64,000 bases of DNA, from positions 6,614,501-6,678,500 of the forward strand of contig NZ_CP022222.1 in NCBI RefSeq assembly GCF_009930815.1, given 5' to 3'. Of the stretch, positions 16,215-24,967 are shown in pieces. This stretch comes from Bradyrhizobium sp. CCBAU 051011. GTDB taxonomy: Bacteria; Pseudomonadota; Alphaproteobacteria; Rhizobiales; Xanthobacteraceae. The notes under the pieces were generated by a model, which did no database searches, was not told the DNA's origin, and saw only the letters and a list, made by a program, of their open reading frames with translations. Position 1 is the stretch's first letter. Each line of letters begins with the position of its first letter. The position numbers and the translations under genes were made by a program.

Positions 16215-17111
16215 TCAGGCAACGTCGGCTTGCGCGCTCGGCTTATCTTCTGAGAGCAAGGCATCGAGGTCGACGAGCTGCGGATCGTCGTCCTGCGGTT
16301 CGCCGTTCCCCGCGCTGCCATGAAGGTGCATCAATGTCTGCACGCGGCGGGCGTTGAGATGGTCAACATGCTGATGCTGCAGCGCCACCGGCAGCAGCGC
16401 TTTGGGCAGTCCGACCAGGGTAAAGGCCGAAACCTTGCGCACCTCGCCGTCCTCGCGCCAGAGCAAGGGATGGAGGGTGTAGATCAATTGCCGCTCGATC
16501 TCCGGCGATAGCGGCTGCTCCGACTCTGACAGCGTGAGGCTGGCGAGGTTGGCGTTGCCTGCACGTGTACGCACGGCGGCGGATCGCAGTTCCCAGCATA
16601 TCAAGTCCGCCGCCGACAGAACTTCCCGGCGCACGGCATCTACATTGTTCGAGAACCTGGTCGCTTCCGGTATCGACAGCGCGCCCTTGGTGACCGCATC
16701 GACCAGCGCGGTAGCGCCGGAATCAAATCCCGGCGCAGCCCGCTCGATCGCCGCAGCCAGCGCTTCGATCTGGTCAGCCGTCGTGTCGCGGTCACGCTGC
16801 GCCTTGGCATCGGCGAGTGCGCGCTCGGCCGAGGCGACCTGCTCGTCGAACTCCGCCAACGAGGCGCGCCACGTCTTGGTGCGATCATCGACGGCGCGCA
16901 TGTCGGCTTCTGCGCGATCGAGTCGGGCAGCGGTAGCTCCTGCGACCGCCAGCCGTTCGGCCGCGGCGCGTTTCTCAGCAAGTTCCGTTTCGGCAATGCT
17001 CAAGCGGTCGGCCAACTTCTGCCGGGCCGCCAGCTTCTCCTTTAGCGCGTTCTCGAAGCGCTCGATCGGGTCGAGTTCCCGCTTAAAAAGGTCGCGCTTA
17101 AAAAATGCCAT
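16215..17111 (-). CDS. Coiled-coil cytoplasmic protein of unknown function
   Basis: 298 aa from ATG 17111 (MAFFKRDLFKRELDPIERFE). Residues about 20-130 are charged heptad-like helix (KEKLAARQKLADRLSIAETE, then long Ala/Glu/Arg runs) predicted to form a coiled coil. The C-terminal part (LSPEIERQLIYTLHPLLWRE and following) is more globular, and the last 40 residues are acidic. There is no signal peptide or TM segment. The gene stands alone next to a degraded region; similar short coiled-coil proteins occur in rhizobial accessory and prophage-like islands, but no phage gene is adjacent. Confidence 0.7.
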   Translation of the reverse strand: MAFFKRDLFKRELDPIERFENALKEKLAARQKLADRLSIAETELAEKRAAAERLAVAGATAARLDRAEADMRAVDDRTKTWRASLAEFDEQVASAERALADAKAQRDRDTTADQIEALAAAIERAAPGFDSGATALVDAVTKGALSIPEATRFSNNVDAVRREVLSAADLICWELRSAAVRTRAGNANLASLTLSESEQPLSPEIERQLIYTLHPLLWREDGEVRKVSAFTLVGLPKALLPVALQHQHVDHLNARRVQTLMHLHGSAGNGEPQDDDPQLVDLDALLSEDKPSAQADVA

Positions 17112-17436
17112 GGCAATACCCCCGCGCGTCGCGATCATCCGCCGAATCAGCGGGAAGATTCGTTATTTGCGAAGAATAGCCCGAAACTTGGAGACATTGC
17201 GGCTTAAGTTCGCGTAGCGAAACCGGTCAACAGGATGATGGTCGGCGGGCTGACCAACACCTTCAGTACACATGGGCTGAGACAACAGCGCTCAGTTGCG
17301 CCCCTTCAGTAAGATGCATGCGTTCTTTTCCGCGGCGTGGATGCCGCGCGCATTCGAGCGGCGTGACGACCCCCGTTCACCGTAGCCTGGTTCTCAACGA
17401 TGCCGAAGATGAATGGATCGACAGCAGCGAAAACGG
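17112..17436. other. 325-bp intergenic region, nothing recognised
   Basis: No ORF of protein-like quality, no clear terminator and no repeat was seen between the start of the coiled-coil gene and the end of the antiporter-like gene. Confidence 0.5.
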
Positions 17437-18657
17437 CTAATGCGGCCGGTCGGGATGCCAGCCGAGCACCGCCAGCATCACGAAAAATCCGATGACATAG
17501 GCGGCAGCCACCGGCCAGCCCTGGCTGACCCAGCGGCCGACGGATTTGGCTTCCGGGTACATGTTTGATAGCGCGACGCCGGCCGATGAGCCGAACCAGA
17601 TCATCGATCCGCCGAAGCCGACGGCATAGGCGAGATAGCCCCAATCATAGCCGCCTTGTTTCAGCGCGAGCGCGGTGAGGGGGATGTTGTCGAACACCGC
17701 CGAGACGAAGCCGAGGCCGAGCGTGGTCGGCCATGAAGCGGCCGGCAGCTTCTCGACCGGCATCAGCGAGGCGGCGGTGACCAAGGCAAGCAGAAAGATC
17801 GTGCCTTTGAAGGTTTCCGGCATCACCTTCCAATCCGGCGCGCGCCATGCCGCCGTCAGCAGAATGATCGCCCAGACGGCGATGCCGAGAACCGGCATGG
17901 TATCGAGCAAAGCGGGGAACTTCACATTGGCGATGATGTTGGCGGCGAGCGCGGCGATCAGGATGGCGGCGACGATGAGGACCCGCGCCGGATCGATCAT
18001 CACACTTTTCGACGGATCCTTCTGGATCGGCGAGAAACGCTGCTGCTGGATCGACGCCGGCACCGCGAAGACCAGCATCGCAGCGACGGCGGCGATATAC
18101 GCCTCCACCACGGCGAGCGGACTGACGCCGGCGATCCACATCATGGTGGTGGTGGTATCACCGACGACGCTGCCAGCGCCGCCGGCATTCGAGGCCGCGA
18201 CGATCGCGGCGAGATAACCGATGTGAACGTTGCCCCGGAACACATGCCGCGCGACCGTACCGCCGATCAGGGCGGCGGCGATGTTGTCGAGGAAGCTCGA
18301 CAGCACGAACACCAGCACCAGCAGCACCACGCCGCCCTTCCAGTCGTCCGGCAATAGCGCCGGCATCGCATCCGGAATCCGGCTTTCCTCAAAGTGCCGG
18401 GACAGCAGCGCAAACCCCATCAAGAGCAGGAACAGGTTGGCGAGCGTGACCCATTCATGCGCCATGTGATGGCCGAGGCCGGCGAGGCCCGTGCCGTCCT
18501 TGAAGCCGGTGAAGACCAGCTTGTAGATCACGATGGCCGCCAGTCCCGTCAGCGCGACCTGAAGCGTTCTGTGATGGAATAGCGCGACCCCGAGCAGCGT
18601 CAGCGCGAACAGGATGAAGTCGACGGGGATTCCAAACACAAGGATCGGGTCGATCAC
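17437..18657 (-). CDS. Sodium:proton antiporter / citrate transporter-like protein (ArsB/NhaD superfamily)
   Basis: 406 aa with about 11 membrane helices. Two inverted-repeat signature loops of the ion transporter superfamily are present, SSFLDNIAAALIGGTVARHV and FVSAVFDNIPLTALALKQGG, each carrying the DN pair seen in NhaD antiporters; AASNAGGAGSVVGDTTTTMM is the matching re-entrant segment. Na+/H+ exchange is the best guess, with dicarboxylate transport an alternative. Start GTG 18657 (MIDPILVFGIPVDFILFALT) is chosen because the open frame upstream to 18990 is charged and overlaps the esterase gene. It is last of a three-gene minus-strand cluster with the esterase and SDR. Confidence 0.85.
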   Translation of the reverse strand: MIDPILVFGIPVDFILFALTLLGVALFHHRTLQVALTGLAAIVIYKLVFTGFKDGTGLAGLGHHMAHEWVTLANLFLLLMGFALLSRHFEESRIPDAMPALLPDDWKGGVVLLVLVFVLSSFLDNIAAALIGGTVARHVFRGNVHIGYLAAIVAASNAGGAGSVVGDTTTTMMWIAGVSPLAVVEAYIAAVAAMLVFAVPASIQQQRFSPIQKDPSKSVMIDPARVLIVAAILIAALAANIIANVKFPALLDTMPVLGIAVWAIILLTAAWRAPDWKVMPETFKGTIFLLALVTAASLMPVEKLPAASWPTTLGLGFVSAVFDNIPLTALALKQGGYDWGYLAYAVGFGGSMIWFGSSAGVALSNMYPEAKSVGRWVSQGWPVAAAYVIGFFVMLAVLGWHPDRPH

Positions 18658-18695
18658 TATGGCCTCGCGCGCGGGACGGATGCGGCTACTGTCGT

Positions 18696-19643
18696 CTATT
18701 TCAGCGCCTTCAGCCAGCCCGCGATTTCGCTGACGGCGACATTGGCCTGCTGCAGCAACTTGCCCATGGTGAAGAAGCCGTGGAACTGGCCGTGGAAGTG
18801 GCGATACGTTACGGGCACGCCGGCTTCCTTCAACCGCGCGGCATATTCGGCGCCCTCGTCGCGCAGCGGATCGGCGCCTGCGGTCAGCACATAGGCAGGC
18901 GGCAATCCGGTGAACGTTTTGGCGCGCGCGGGTGAGGCTTTCCAGTGATCGATGTCGGCCGTGCCGTTGAGATAATGATTGCAGAACCATTTGATCACGG
19001 AATGCGTCAAGAGAATGCTGGTCTCGGGCTCGCTGTGCGAGGGATGTTTCATCGCAAAGTCGGTGGCAGGATAGACCAACACCTGGCCGGCAAGTTTGGG
19101 GCCGTCGCCGTCGCGCGCGGCGAGTGCCACGACGGCGGCAAGGTTGCCGCCGGCGCTGTCGCCGCCGACCAACAGGTGCCCCGCGTCGACGCCGAGCTCA
19201 TTGGCGTTGGTGGCGATCCATTTGGTCGCAGTGATCGCGTCGTCGATTGCGGCGGGGAATTTGTGCTCCGGCGCCAGACGGTAGTCGATGGAGATGACGA
19301 TCAACTCGCCCTCATGGGCAAGCTTCTGGCAAACCACCTCATGGGTATCGAGATCGCCGATCACCCAACCGCCGCCGTGAAAGAACACCAGGCACGGTGC
19401 AAGGCCATTGGTTTTGCGCAGCGTCTTCGGCGTGTAGATGCGCGCCGGTATCGCGCCGTGCGGCGCGGGGATTGCGAGCGGCTTGTTCGATTCCAGCGCC
19501 GGCGGCTCGGGGTTAACGGCGACGCGGGCGGCCCGATAATATTCGCGCGCTTCCGGTGCGGTCAGCGTTTCATAGGCGGGACGGCCCGCTTCCTGGAAAG
19601 CCTTGTAGACGGCGGCGGCATCGGGATCGAGAGTTATGGGCAT
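18696..19643 (-). CDS. Alpha/beta hydrolase, HSL-type esterase (family IV)
   Basis: 315 aa. Oxyanion-hole motif HGGGW at residues 89-93, nucleophile elbow GDSAGG with Ser163, acidic residue in AGADPLRDE and His in FHGQFHGF give a complete catalytic triad of the hormone-sensitive lipase family, whose bacterial members hydrolyse short-chain esters. The family's SIDYRLAPEHKFPAAIDD strand is intact. No signal peptide, so it is cytoplasmic. It lies 47 bp after the SDR gene and 38 bp before the antiporter-like gene, consistent with one operon; a shared substrate (an ester whose alcohol is then oxidised) is inference. Confidence 0.93.
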   Translation of the reverse strand: MPITLDPDAAAVYKAFQEAGRPAYETLTAPEAREYYRAARVAVNPEPPALESNKPLAIPAPHGAIPARIYTPKTLRKTNGLAPCLVFFHGGGWVIGDLDTHEVVCQKLAHEGELIVISIDYRLAPEHKFPAAIDDAITATKWIATNANELGVDAGHLLVGGDSAGGNLAAVVALAARDGDGPKLAGQVLVYPATDFAMKHPSHSEPETSILLTHSVIKWFCNHYLNGTADIDHWKASPARAKTFTGLPPAYVLTAGADPLRDEGAEYAARLKEAGVPVTYRHFHGQFHGFFTMGKLLQQANVAVSEIAGWLKALK

Positions 19644-19690
19644 ACGGACAAAGACCTTTTGCGTTGACTGAAATTACGTTGACTGAAAGC

Positions 19691-20470
19691 TCAGGCAGCG
19701 GTGCGGCCGCCATCGACGGTATAGGCGGAGCCGGAGACGTAGCTCGCTTCGTCGGAAGCAAGGAACGCCACGATGGAAGCGACTTCGGAAGCCTGTCCGA
19801 GCCGCCGCGCCGGAATCCGGTCGACGATCTTCTCGGTCGGCGGCGGCTCGTTGTCGGGATTGCGGCCCTGCAGGATCGTGCTCAGCATCCGGCTGTCGAT
19901 CAGGCCGGGGCAGACGCAGTTGACCCGCACGCCGGTGCCGGTGCACTCCCAGGCGGCGCTCTTGGTGAGACCGATGACGGCATGCTTGCTGGCGCTATAG
20001 ACGGCGATCATCGGCGATCCGATCAGGCCGGCGATGGAGGCGGTGTTGATGATGCTGCCCTTGTTCTGTTTCAGCATCACCGGCAGCACGTGCTTCATGC
20101 CGAGAAAGACGCCGACCACGTTGACGTCGAGCACGCGGCGAAAACTCTCCAGCGAATATTCCGGGATCGGCTTGATATCGCCCTCGATGCCGGCGTTGTT
20201 GTAGAACGCATCGATCGTGCCGAACCGGTCGACGGTGGCGCGGACATATTCGGCGACGTCGTGTTCCTGGGTAACATCAGCCGTGACCGCAAGCGCTTCG
20301 GCGGAGGCGGGCAGGTCCTTGATGGCCGCTTTGAGATCGTCCTCCCTGCGGTCGACGGCGACGATACGGGCGCCGCGTTCGGCCAACAGGTGGATGGTCG
20401 CGGTTCCGATGACGCCGGCCGCGCCGGTCACGACGGCCACCCGGCCATCGAGGCGAATTCGATCGGGCAT
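19691..20470 (-). CDS. Short-chain dehydrogenase/reductase
   Basis: 259-aa classical SDR. Cofactor motif TGAAGVIG at 15-22, NNAG at 91-94, catalytic Ser145, Tyr158 and Lys162 (YSASK), and the PGLIDSRM segment after the active site. Asp40 at the end of the second beta strand (VAVDRRE) favours NAD over NADP. Substrate unknown. First gene of the cluster with the esterase and antiporter; its upstream region holds the degenerate direct repeats at 20539-20685. Confidence 0.93.
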   Translation of the reverse strand: MPDRIRLDGRVAVVTGAAGVIGTATIHLLAERGARIVAVDRREDDLKAAIKDLPASAEALAVTADVTQEHDVAEYVRATVDRFGTIDAFYNNAGIEGDIKPIPEYSLESFRRVLDVNVVGVFLGMKHVLPVMLKQNKGSIINTASIAGLIGSPMIAVYSASKHAVIGLTKSAAWECTGTGVRVNCVCPGLIDSRMLSTILQGRNPDNEPPPTEKIVDRIPARRLGQASEVASIVAFLASDEASYVSGSAYTVDGGRTAA

Positions 20471-20538
20471 ATCCTGGGTTTCCTCTGGCTCCTCCGGTTA
20501 TCCCGGATTTTGGTGGTTTTCGCGCGTGGCCGCGTGAA

Positions 20539-20685
20539 TGGAGCGACTATTTCATCTGAAACGGGCCATGACTAGATCGTGGAGCGACTGTCCGAGAACG
20601 GTTTCCGCCTTTCCGGGCCACGATCGAGATCATGGAACGACTGTCGGAAGTCGGTTTCCGCTGTTCCGGGCCGTCATCGAGTGCG
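20539..20685. repeat. Degenerate direct repeats between divergent genes
   Basis: Three copies start TGGAGCGAC or TGGAACGAC at 20539, 20580 and 20633. Copies two and three agree at roughly 80 percent over 50 bases and share CGGTTTCCGC and TTCCGGGCC; copy one is shorter. They fill the space between the SDR start (20470) and the DUF2155 gene (20769). Confidence 0.65.
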
Positions 20686-20768
20686 GCGGGAAGGGGGCAA
20701 GCCGCCCTTTCCGCGCCGTATTCGCCGTGTTAACCGGGTGAGACGCGAGCGGCCGATAAGTCTGTACT

Positions 20769-21800
20769 ATGTCGCGAGCCCGATTCGCCTGTAAAAGCCG
20801 CGAGATGCTTCGAACCATTGCCCTGACCGGTCTTGCGGCCCTGATCGCCGCCACCACGGCTTCGCTCGCGCCCCCCGCGCAGGCGCAGATCGGCAATATC
20901 TTTTCCGATCCGCCGCTGCGGCCGCCGGGCGCCATTCCCCGCGGTAATCAGCAGCAGCAACAATTCCCCGACGACGACGAGGAAGTGCCGGAATTGCCGC
21001 GCGGCCGGCTATTGCCGACGCCGAACCGGCCGCCGCCGGGGCAGGGTGCACCGCCGCCGGGCAGCTTCCAGTCGCAGCCGCTGGCGCCGCCGCCCGGAAC
21101 GACCGTCGCTCCGCAAGGCCAGCAGCCGGGTGTCGCCGTTCAGCCGCCGCAGCCGGGTCAGCCGGGCGTCGCCAATGCGCCGCCGGGACAACGCCAGCCG
21201 CCAGCCAAGGGCGTTCCGAGTTCACCGGCGACCCTGCAGCCGGGCGACGAAGTCGTGTCCGAGCCGCCGGCCACCAAGATCACCAACAAGAAGGCGAGTT
21301 TCTCCGGCCTCGACAAGATCACCGGCCGTATCATCAATTTCGACGAGGACATCGGCGAGACCGTGCAGTTCGGCGCGCTGCGCGTGAAGACCAGCGCCTG
21401 CTACACGCGGCCGTCGACCGAAGCCGCCAACACCGATGCCTTTGTCGAGGTCGACGAGATCACGCTGCAGGGCGAGGTGAAACGGATCTTCTCGGGCTGG
21501 ATGTTCGCCGCCAGCCCCGGCCTGCACGGTGTCGAGCATCCGGTCTACGATATCTGGCTGACGGACTGCAAAGGTCCGGACCAGACTATCGTCAGTGCGC
21601 AACCCGATCCGGCCAAGGCGGCCGCGCCGCCGCCGGGTGCGCAGAAGCGTCCGCCTCAGCCGAAGCAGGCGGCGCCACGCCCGCCGGGACCGCCGCCACA
21701 GCCGCAGTTCCAGCAGCAGCCGCAGCAGGCCCCGCCGCCACCACCGCCGCCGCCGCAACAGCGGCCGGGTGGACTGTTCGGCGGATTGTTCGGGAATTAA
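20769..21800 (+). CDS. DUF2155 domain-containing exported protein
   Basis: 343 aa. N-terminal signal peptide (MLRTIALTGLAALIAATTAS, cleavage near AQAQ), a long Pro/Gln-rich region to about residue 170, then the DUF2155 domain (SGLDKITGRIINFDEDIGET, KTSACYTRPSTEAANTDAFV, FSGWMFAASPGLHGVEHPVY, DIWLTDC) with two conserved cysteines, and a Pro/Gln-rich tail ending GGLFGGLFGN. Function is unknown, probably periplasmic. ATG 20769 is given; ATG 20805 leaves a cleaner signal peptide. It is convergent with aat, a neighbourhood conserved in alphaproteobacteria. Confidence 0.88.
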   Translation: MSRARFACKSREMLRTIALTGLAALIAATTASLAPPAQAQIGNIFSDPPLRPPGAIPRGNQQQQQFPDDDEEVPELPRGRLLPTPNRPPPGQGAPPPGSFQSQPLAPPPGTTVAPQGQQPGVAVQPPQPGQPGVANAPPGQRQPPAKGVPSSPATLQPGDEVVSEPPATKITNKKASFSGLDKITGRIINFDEDIGETVQFGALRVKTSACYTRPSTEAANTDAFVEVDEITLQGEVKRIFSGWMFAASPGLHGVEHPVYDIWLTDCKGPDQTIVSAQPDPAKAAAPPPGAQKRPPQPKQAAPRPPGPPPQPQFQQQPQQAPPPPPPPPQQRPGGLFGGLFGN

Positions 21801-21812
21801 CGGCGTTACAAG

Positions 21813-21902
21813 CGTAGCCCGGATGGAGCGCAGCGCAATCCGGGATCAGTGTCGCCATGGAGAAAGCGGCCCCGGATTTCACTGCGCTCCATCCGGGCTA
21901 CG
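21813..21902. repeat. Long inverted repeat overlapping the aat stop codon
   Basis: Left arm CGTAGCCCGGATGGAGCGCA continues to CAATCCGGG; right arm CCCGGATTTCACTGCGCTCC continues to ATCCGGGCTACG. The arms are nearly perfect complements of about 30 bases. The element separates two convergent genes and probably ends both transcripts; the TAG of aat lies inside the right arm (21898-21900). Confidence 0.75.
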
Positions 21903-22572
21903 CGCGTTTTGCAATAATCGTCAGTGCATCGGCACCGCTGATGCTGGCTTGCAGCCGCATAAACTCCGCAGGCTCCCCCGCGATCGCCTTGTCGAGCATT
22001 GCGCGATAGCGCCGCCTTGAAATTTCGACCGCGCCAAAACTGCGCAGATGCTCAGTGACATATTGCGTGTCGAGCAGCTCGAACCCGCCTGCAATCAGCC
22101 GCGCCACCAGATGCACCAGCGCTACTTTGGACGCATCGCGGGCGCGATGAAACATGCTCTCACCGAAGAACGCCCGCCCCAGGCTGACGCCGTAGAGCCC
22201 GCCGACGAGGTCGCCGTCCTGCCAGACCTCGACGCTGTGGCAGTGCCCGAGCTCGTAGAGCCCGAGATAGAGATCGCGGATGCGCTTGTTGATCCAGGTG
22301 TCCTCGCGGCCCGGCTGCGGCGCCGCGCAGCCCGCGATAACCGCCTTGAAGGCGGTGTCGACGGTAACGCTGAAGGCGTCCGAGCGCACGGTGCGGGCAA
22401 GCCGCGAGGCAATGCGGAAGCCTTCGAGCGGGATCACCCCGCGCAGTTCCGGCTCGACCCAGAACAGCGTCGGATCATCGGCGCTCTCGGCCATCGGGAA
22501 GATGCCGCAGGCATAGGCCCGCAGCAGCACTTCGGGGGTGATTTCGGAAGCGGCTGACTCGCGCGATGTCAT
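21898..22572 (-). CDS. aat: Leucyl/phenylalanyl-tRNA-protein transferase
   Basis: 224 aa, normal length. Aat adds Leu or Phe from aminoacyl-tRNA to proteins with N-terminal Arg or Lys, marking them for ClpS/ClpAP degradation (N-end rule). Family motifs are [20 protein letters not shown] near the N-terminus, [24 protein letters not shown]-like [20 protein letters not shown] and [23 protein letters not shown] 22572 gives the family N-terminus; the longer frame to 22800 is unsupported. The last codons and stop lie within an intergenic-type inverted repeat, so the C-terminus may have been shaped by its insertion. Confidence 0.95.
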   Translation of the reverse strand: MTSRESAASEITPEVLLRAYACGIFPMAESADDPTLFWVEPELRGVIPLEGFRIASRLARTVRSDAFSVTVDTAFKAVIAGCAAPQPGREDTWINKRIRDLYLGLYELGHCHSVEVWQDGDLVGGLYGVSLGRAFFGESMFHRARDASKVALVHLVARLIAGGFELLDTQYVTEHLRSFGAVEISRRRYRAMLDKAIAGEPAEFMRLQASISGADALTIIAKRA

Positions 22573-22707
22573 GGGCGGGAGGATAGCAGGAGGCAGCGGG
22601 CCTATGCTACGTTTCAAGAGCAATTGGTGCGCAACCATGGCCGCATTGATGCGACAAGGATGACGGCGAGGGGGAATCCCGGCCGAATTCCGGCAGATGA
22701 GTGCGGC

Positions 22708-23649
22708 ATGAATGCAGTGTTGATCGTCGTCCCCGTGTTCGCCCTGATCGGGGCGGGCTATGCGGCGGTCGCGCTGCGTTTCATTACCCCTACGGCGCAC
22801 AAGGGCATTGCCGAGTTCGCTTTCAGCATCGCCATTCCGGCGCTGCTGTTCCGGATCGTGGTCGTCGCCGAATTTCCCGCCGTCAACGCTTTCTCGGTGT
22901 GGGGCGCCTATTACGGCGCAACGGCGGTGATATGGATCGCCGCGCTGCTGGCGTCATCGCTATTGCGGCAATCCCGGGCGGATGGCGTGGTGCTCGCGAT
23001 CGGCTCGATCTACGGCAACATCGTGATGCTCGGCCTTCCCCTGACATTGTCGGCGCTGGGAAGTCAGGCGGCGGGCTCGATGGCCCTGATCCTGTCGGTC
23101 AACACGCCGCTACTCTGGCTTTGCGGCACGCTGCAGATGGCATGGGCGGAGCGGAAGTCTTCCGAGACGGCGCCGCTGCTGGTGCTGCGGGCTATCAGCG
23201 AGATCGCGCGCAACCCGATCATGCTCGCGCTCGGCTTCGGCTTCCTCTGGCGCCTCACCGGATTGGGGCTCCATCCGGTTGCGGACAAGACCCTCGAACT
23301 GTTGGCGCAGGCGGGCTCGCCCACGGCCCTGATCGCGCTCGGCATCAACCTCTTTGGATTCAGGATCAAGGGCCAGGCGCTCGGCATGGCCATCATGTGC
23401 GCGCTCAAGCTCGTGGCGATGCCGGCCGTCGCGGCGGTCCTCGCATTCTACGTCCTGGCCTTGCCGCCGATCTCCGCGGCCGTGGTCGTTCTTTTTGCGG
23501 CGATGCCGACCGGCGCCAATGCCTATATTTTCTCAGCCCAGTACGGACGGCTCAACGAAGCCGTTTCGGGCGCCGTCGCGCTTGGCACGACGCTGGCGGC
23601 GGTGACGCTGCCCGTTGTCGTGTCATTCGTGACGGTCGCGCTGCGCTAG
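22708..23649 (+). CDS. AEC family transporter (auxin efflux carrier-like)
   Basis: 313 aa with about ten helices in two halves. N-terminal [40 protein letters not shown] and the C-terminal [18 protein letters not shown] are typical of the auxin efflux carrier/bile-acid fold family, whose bacterial members move malate or other organic acids. ATG 22708 is chosen because the preceding 28 in-frame codons are hydrophilic and Arg-rich. It is divergent from aat and convergent with the catabolic operon at 23662. Confidence 0.88.
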   Translation: MNAVLIVVPVFALIGAGYAAVALRFITPTAHKGIAEFAFSIAIPALLFRIVVVAEFPAVNAFSVWGAYYGATAVIWIAALLASSLLRQSRADGVVLAIGSIYGNIVMLGLPLTLSALGSQAAGSMALILSVNTPLLWLCGTLQMAWAERKSSETAPLLVLRAISEIARNPIMLALGFGFLWRLTGLGLHPVADKTLELLAQAGSPTALIALGINLFGFRIKGQALGMAIMCALKLVAMPAVAAVLAFYVLALPPISAAVVVLFAAMPTGANAYIFSAQYGRLNEAVSGAVALGTTLAAVTLPVVVSFVTVALR

Positions 23650-23661
23650 GCCATGGCTGGC

Positions 23662-24537
23662 CTAATCTGCGAAGCCAAACAGCTTGGCCGGGTTGGTGAC
23701 CAGGATTCGCTTCAGTTCCGCTTCATCGGCTACGTAGCGGTAGAGCAGCTCTAGCAGGTCGGCATCGTTGGGCGGCTGCACCACCGACACCGGATGCGGC
23801 CAGTCGCTCGCCCATACGCAACGGTCGGGTGCCGCCTCGATATAGGCGCGTGCGATCGGGATGACGTCGTCCCAGGGCGGGCCCTTCTTCGAGGTCTTTT
23901 CGCCGAGCGACAGCATCACCCAGAAATTGCCCTTCGACAGGAGCTCAAGCATCTTCTGCAGGTTCGGGTCGTTCTTGCCGCCGGCCGGGTCAGGGCGCGC
24001 CATGTGATCGATCAGCACGGGAACGTCGAGGTTTTCGTATTTCGCGACGCTGGAGAGGATGCCGTCCTTCTCCGGCTGGATCTTTGCGTACCAGCCGAGT
24101 TCGCGAATTCTGGCGATCGCGCGGGCAAAATCCTTGTCCGAGAGCACCGCGCCAAGTTCCTGGCGGAAGCTGAAACGCGCGCCGCGCACGCCGGCGTCAT
24201 GCAGCCTGGCGAGATATGAGTCATCGGCTTCGGCAAACACCAGCGCATTGGCACAGCCGCGATAGTTCGGTCCCATCGCGGCGAGGCCGTCGAGCACGAC
24301 CGAATGATCGGCGCCATAGGTCGTGGTCTGCACGATGATGCCGCGCTCGATGCCGAGCGTCTTGTGAACGCGCAGTGCCGCTTCCCAGGTCGCAGTCGGC
24401 ATCTGGTAGGCGGCTCCCGGCCGCACCGGATATTTGTCCAGCGGGCCGAGCACATGAAACTGGCTGTCGATGCTCTTCGGCGGCGGCAGTTTTGAGGGAC
24501 GGCGCGGGTTCGGATCGAACGGAAGATAGGTCGGCAT
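23662..24537 (-). CDS. Amidohydrolase family 2 protein, LigI (2-pyrone-4,6-dicarboxylate lactonase)-like
   Basis: 291-aa TIM-barrel hydrolase. The N-terminal motif reads DSQFHVLGP where most amidohydrolases have HxH; replacement of the first His fits the metal-independent LigI branch. LIDHMARPD (strand 5-6 His) and VWASDWPHP (strand 8 Asp) are present. Expected activity is hydrolysis of a lactone-like ring or a related acid. ATG 24537 follows AAGGA. It is last in a six-gene minus-strand operon with RidA, hydratase, FAH, flavin reductase and Bug genes, so it likely acts on a product of aromatic ring degradation. Confidence 0.85.
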   Translation of the reverse strand: MPTYLPFDPNPRRPSKLPPPKSIDSQFHVLGPLDKYPVRPGAAYQMPTATWEAALRVHKTLGIERGIIVQTTTYGADHSVVLDGLAAMGPNYRGCANALVFAEADDSYLARLHDAGVRGARFSFRQELGAVLSDKDFARAIARIRELGWYAKIQPEKDGILSSVAKYENLDVPVLIDHMARPDPAGGKNDPNLQKMLELLSKGNFWVMLSLGEKTSKKGPPWDDVIPIARAYIEAAPDRCVWASDWPHPVSVVQPPNDADLLELLYRYVADEAELKRILVTNPAKLFGFAD

Positions 24538-24555
24538 GTCAGGTTCCTTGTGGGG

Positions 24556-24939
24556 TCAGCCGATCACGGCTGTGAAATCGCATTGCACGAGCGCGCCGTT
24601 CTCCATGTCCATCTGCAGCGCGTGGCGGGCAGGGCGCGAATGCTCGTCGGGAAACATCTTCAGCCATTCGACATTCACCGGCGCGCGCTGGGTGCGATCC
24701 TGCAGCCACACCGTCATCTTGATGATGTCATCGGTGGTTCCGCCGCCGGCTTCCACGATGGCCTTCATGTGGGCGAACATGTTGGCGCACTGGTCCTCGA
24801 TCTTTTCCGGCATCTTGCCGGTTGCGGGGTCGCGGCCGAGGATGACACCGGACATCAGGAGATTGCCGATCCGACAGGCGTTGGGAATCGGATTGGCGTG
24901 CTTGAACTCGCCGATATGAATGCTCTTGCGCCTTGTCAT
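24556..24939 (-). CDS. RidA/YjgF/YER057c family protein (possible imine or enamine deaminase)
   Basis: 127 aa, one RidA domain: HIGEFKHANPIPNACRIGNL, MSGVILGRDPATGKMPEKIE, MFAHMKAIVEAGGGTTDDII and the terminal GALVQCDFTAVIG. The usual catalytic Arg near residue 105 falls in the HSRPARHALQ segment. RidA proteins hydrolyse enamines or imines; members in catabolic operons include 2-aminomuconate deaminase. Its position between an amidohydrolase and a hydratase fits a deamination step in a nitrogen-containing aromatic pathway, which is inference. The ATG has GGGAGAG upstream. Confidence 0.88.
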   Translation of the reverse strand: MTRRKSIHIGEFKHANPIPNACRIGNLLMSGVILGRDPATGKMPEKIEDQCANMFAHMKAIVEAGGGTTDDIIKMTVWLQDRTQRAPVNVEWLKMFPDEHSRPARHALQMDMENGALVQCDFTAVIG

Positions 24940-24967
24940 TACTGCTCTCCCTGGAACATTTTTTTAT

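Noticed and set aside
15773..16321. 182-codon minus-strand frame
   Set aside because: Composition is Ser/Arg/Thr-rich with no conserved pattern, it overlaps the start of the coiled-coil gene's 3' end and a better frame at 15442-15813.
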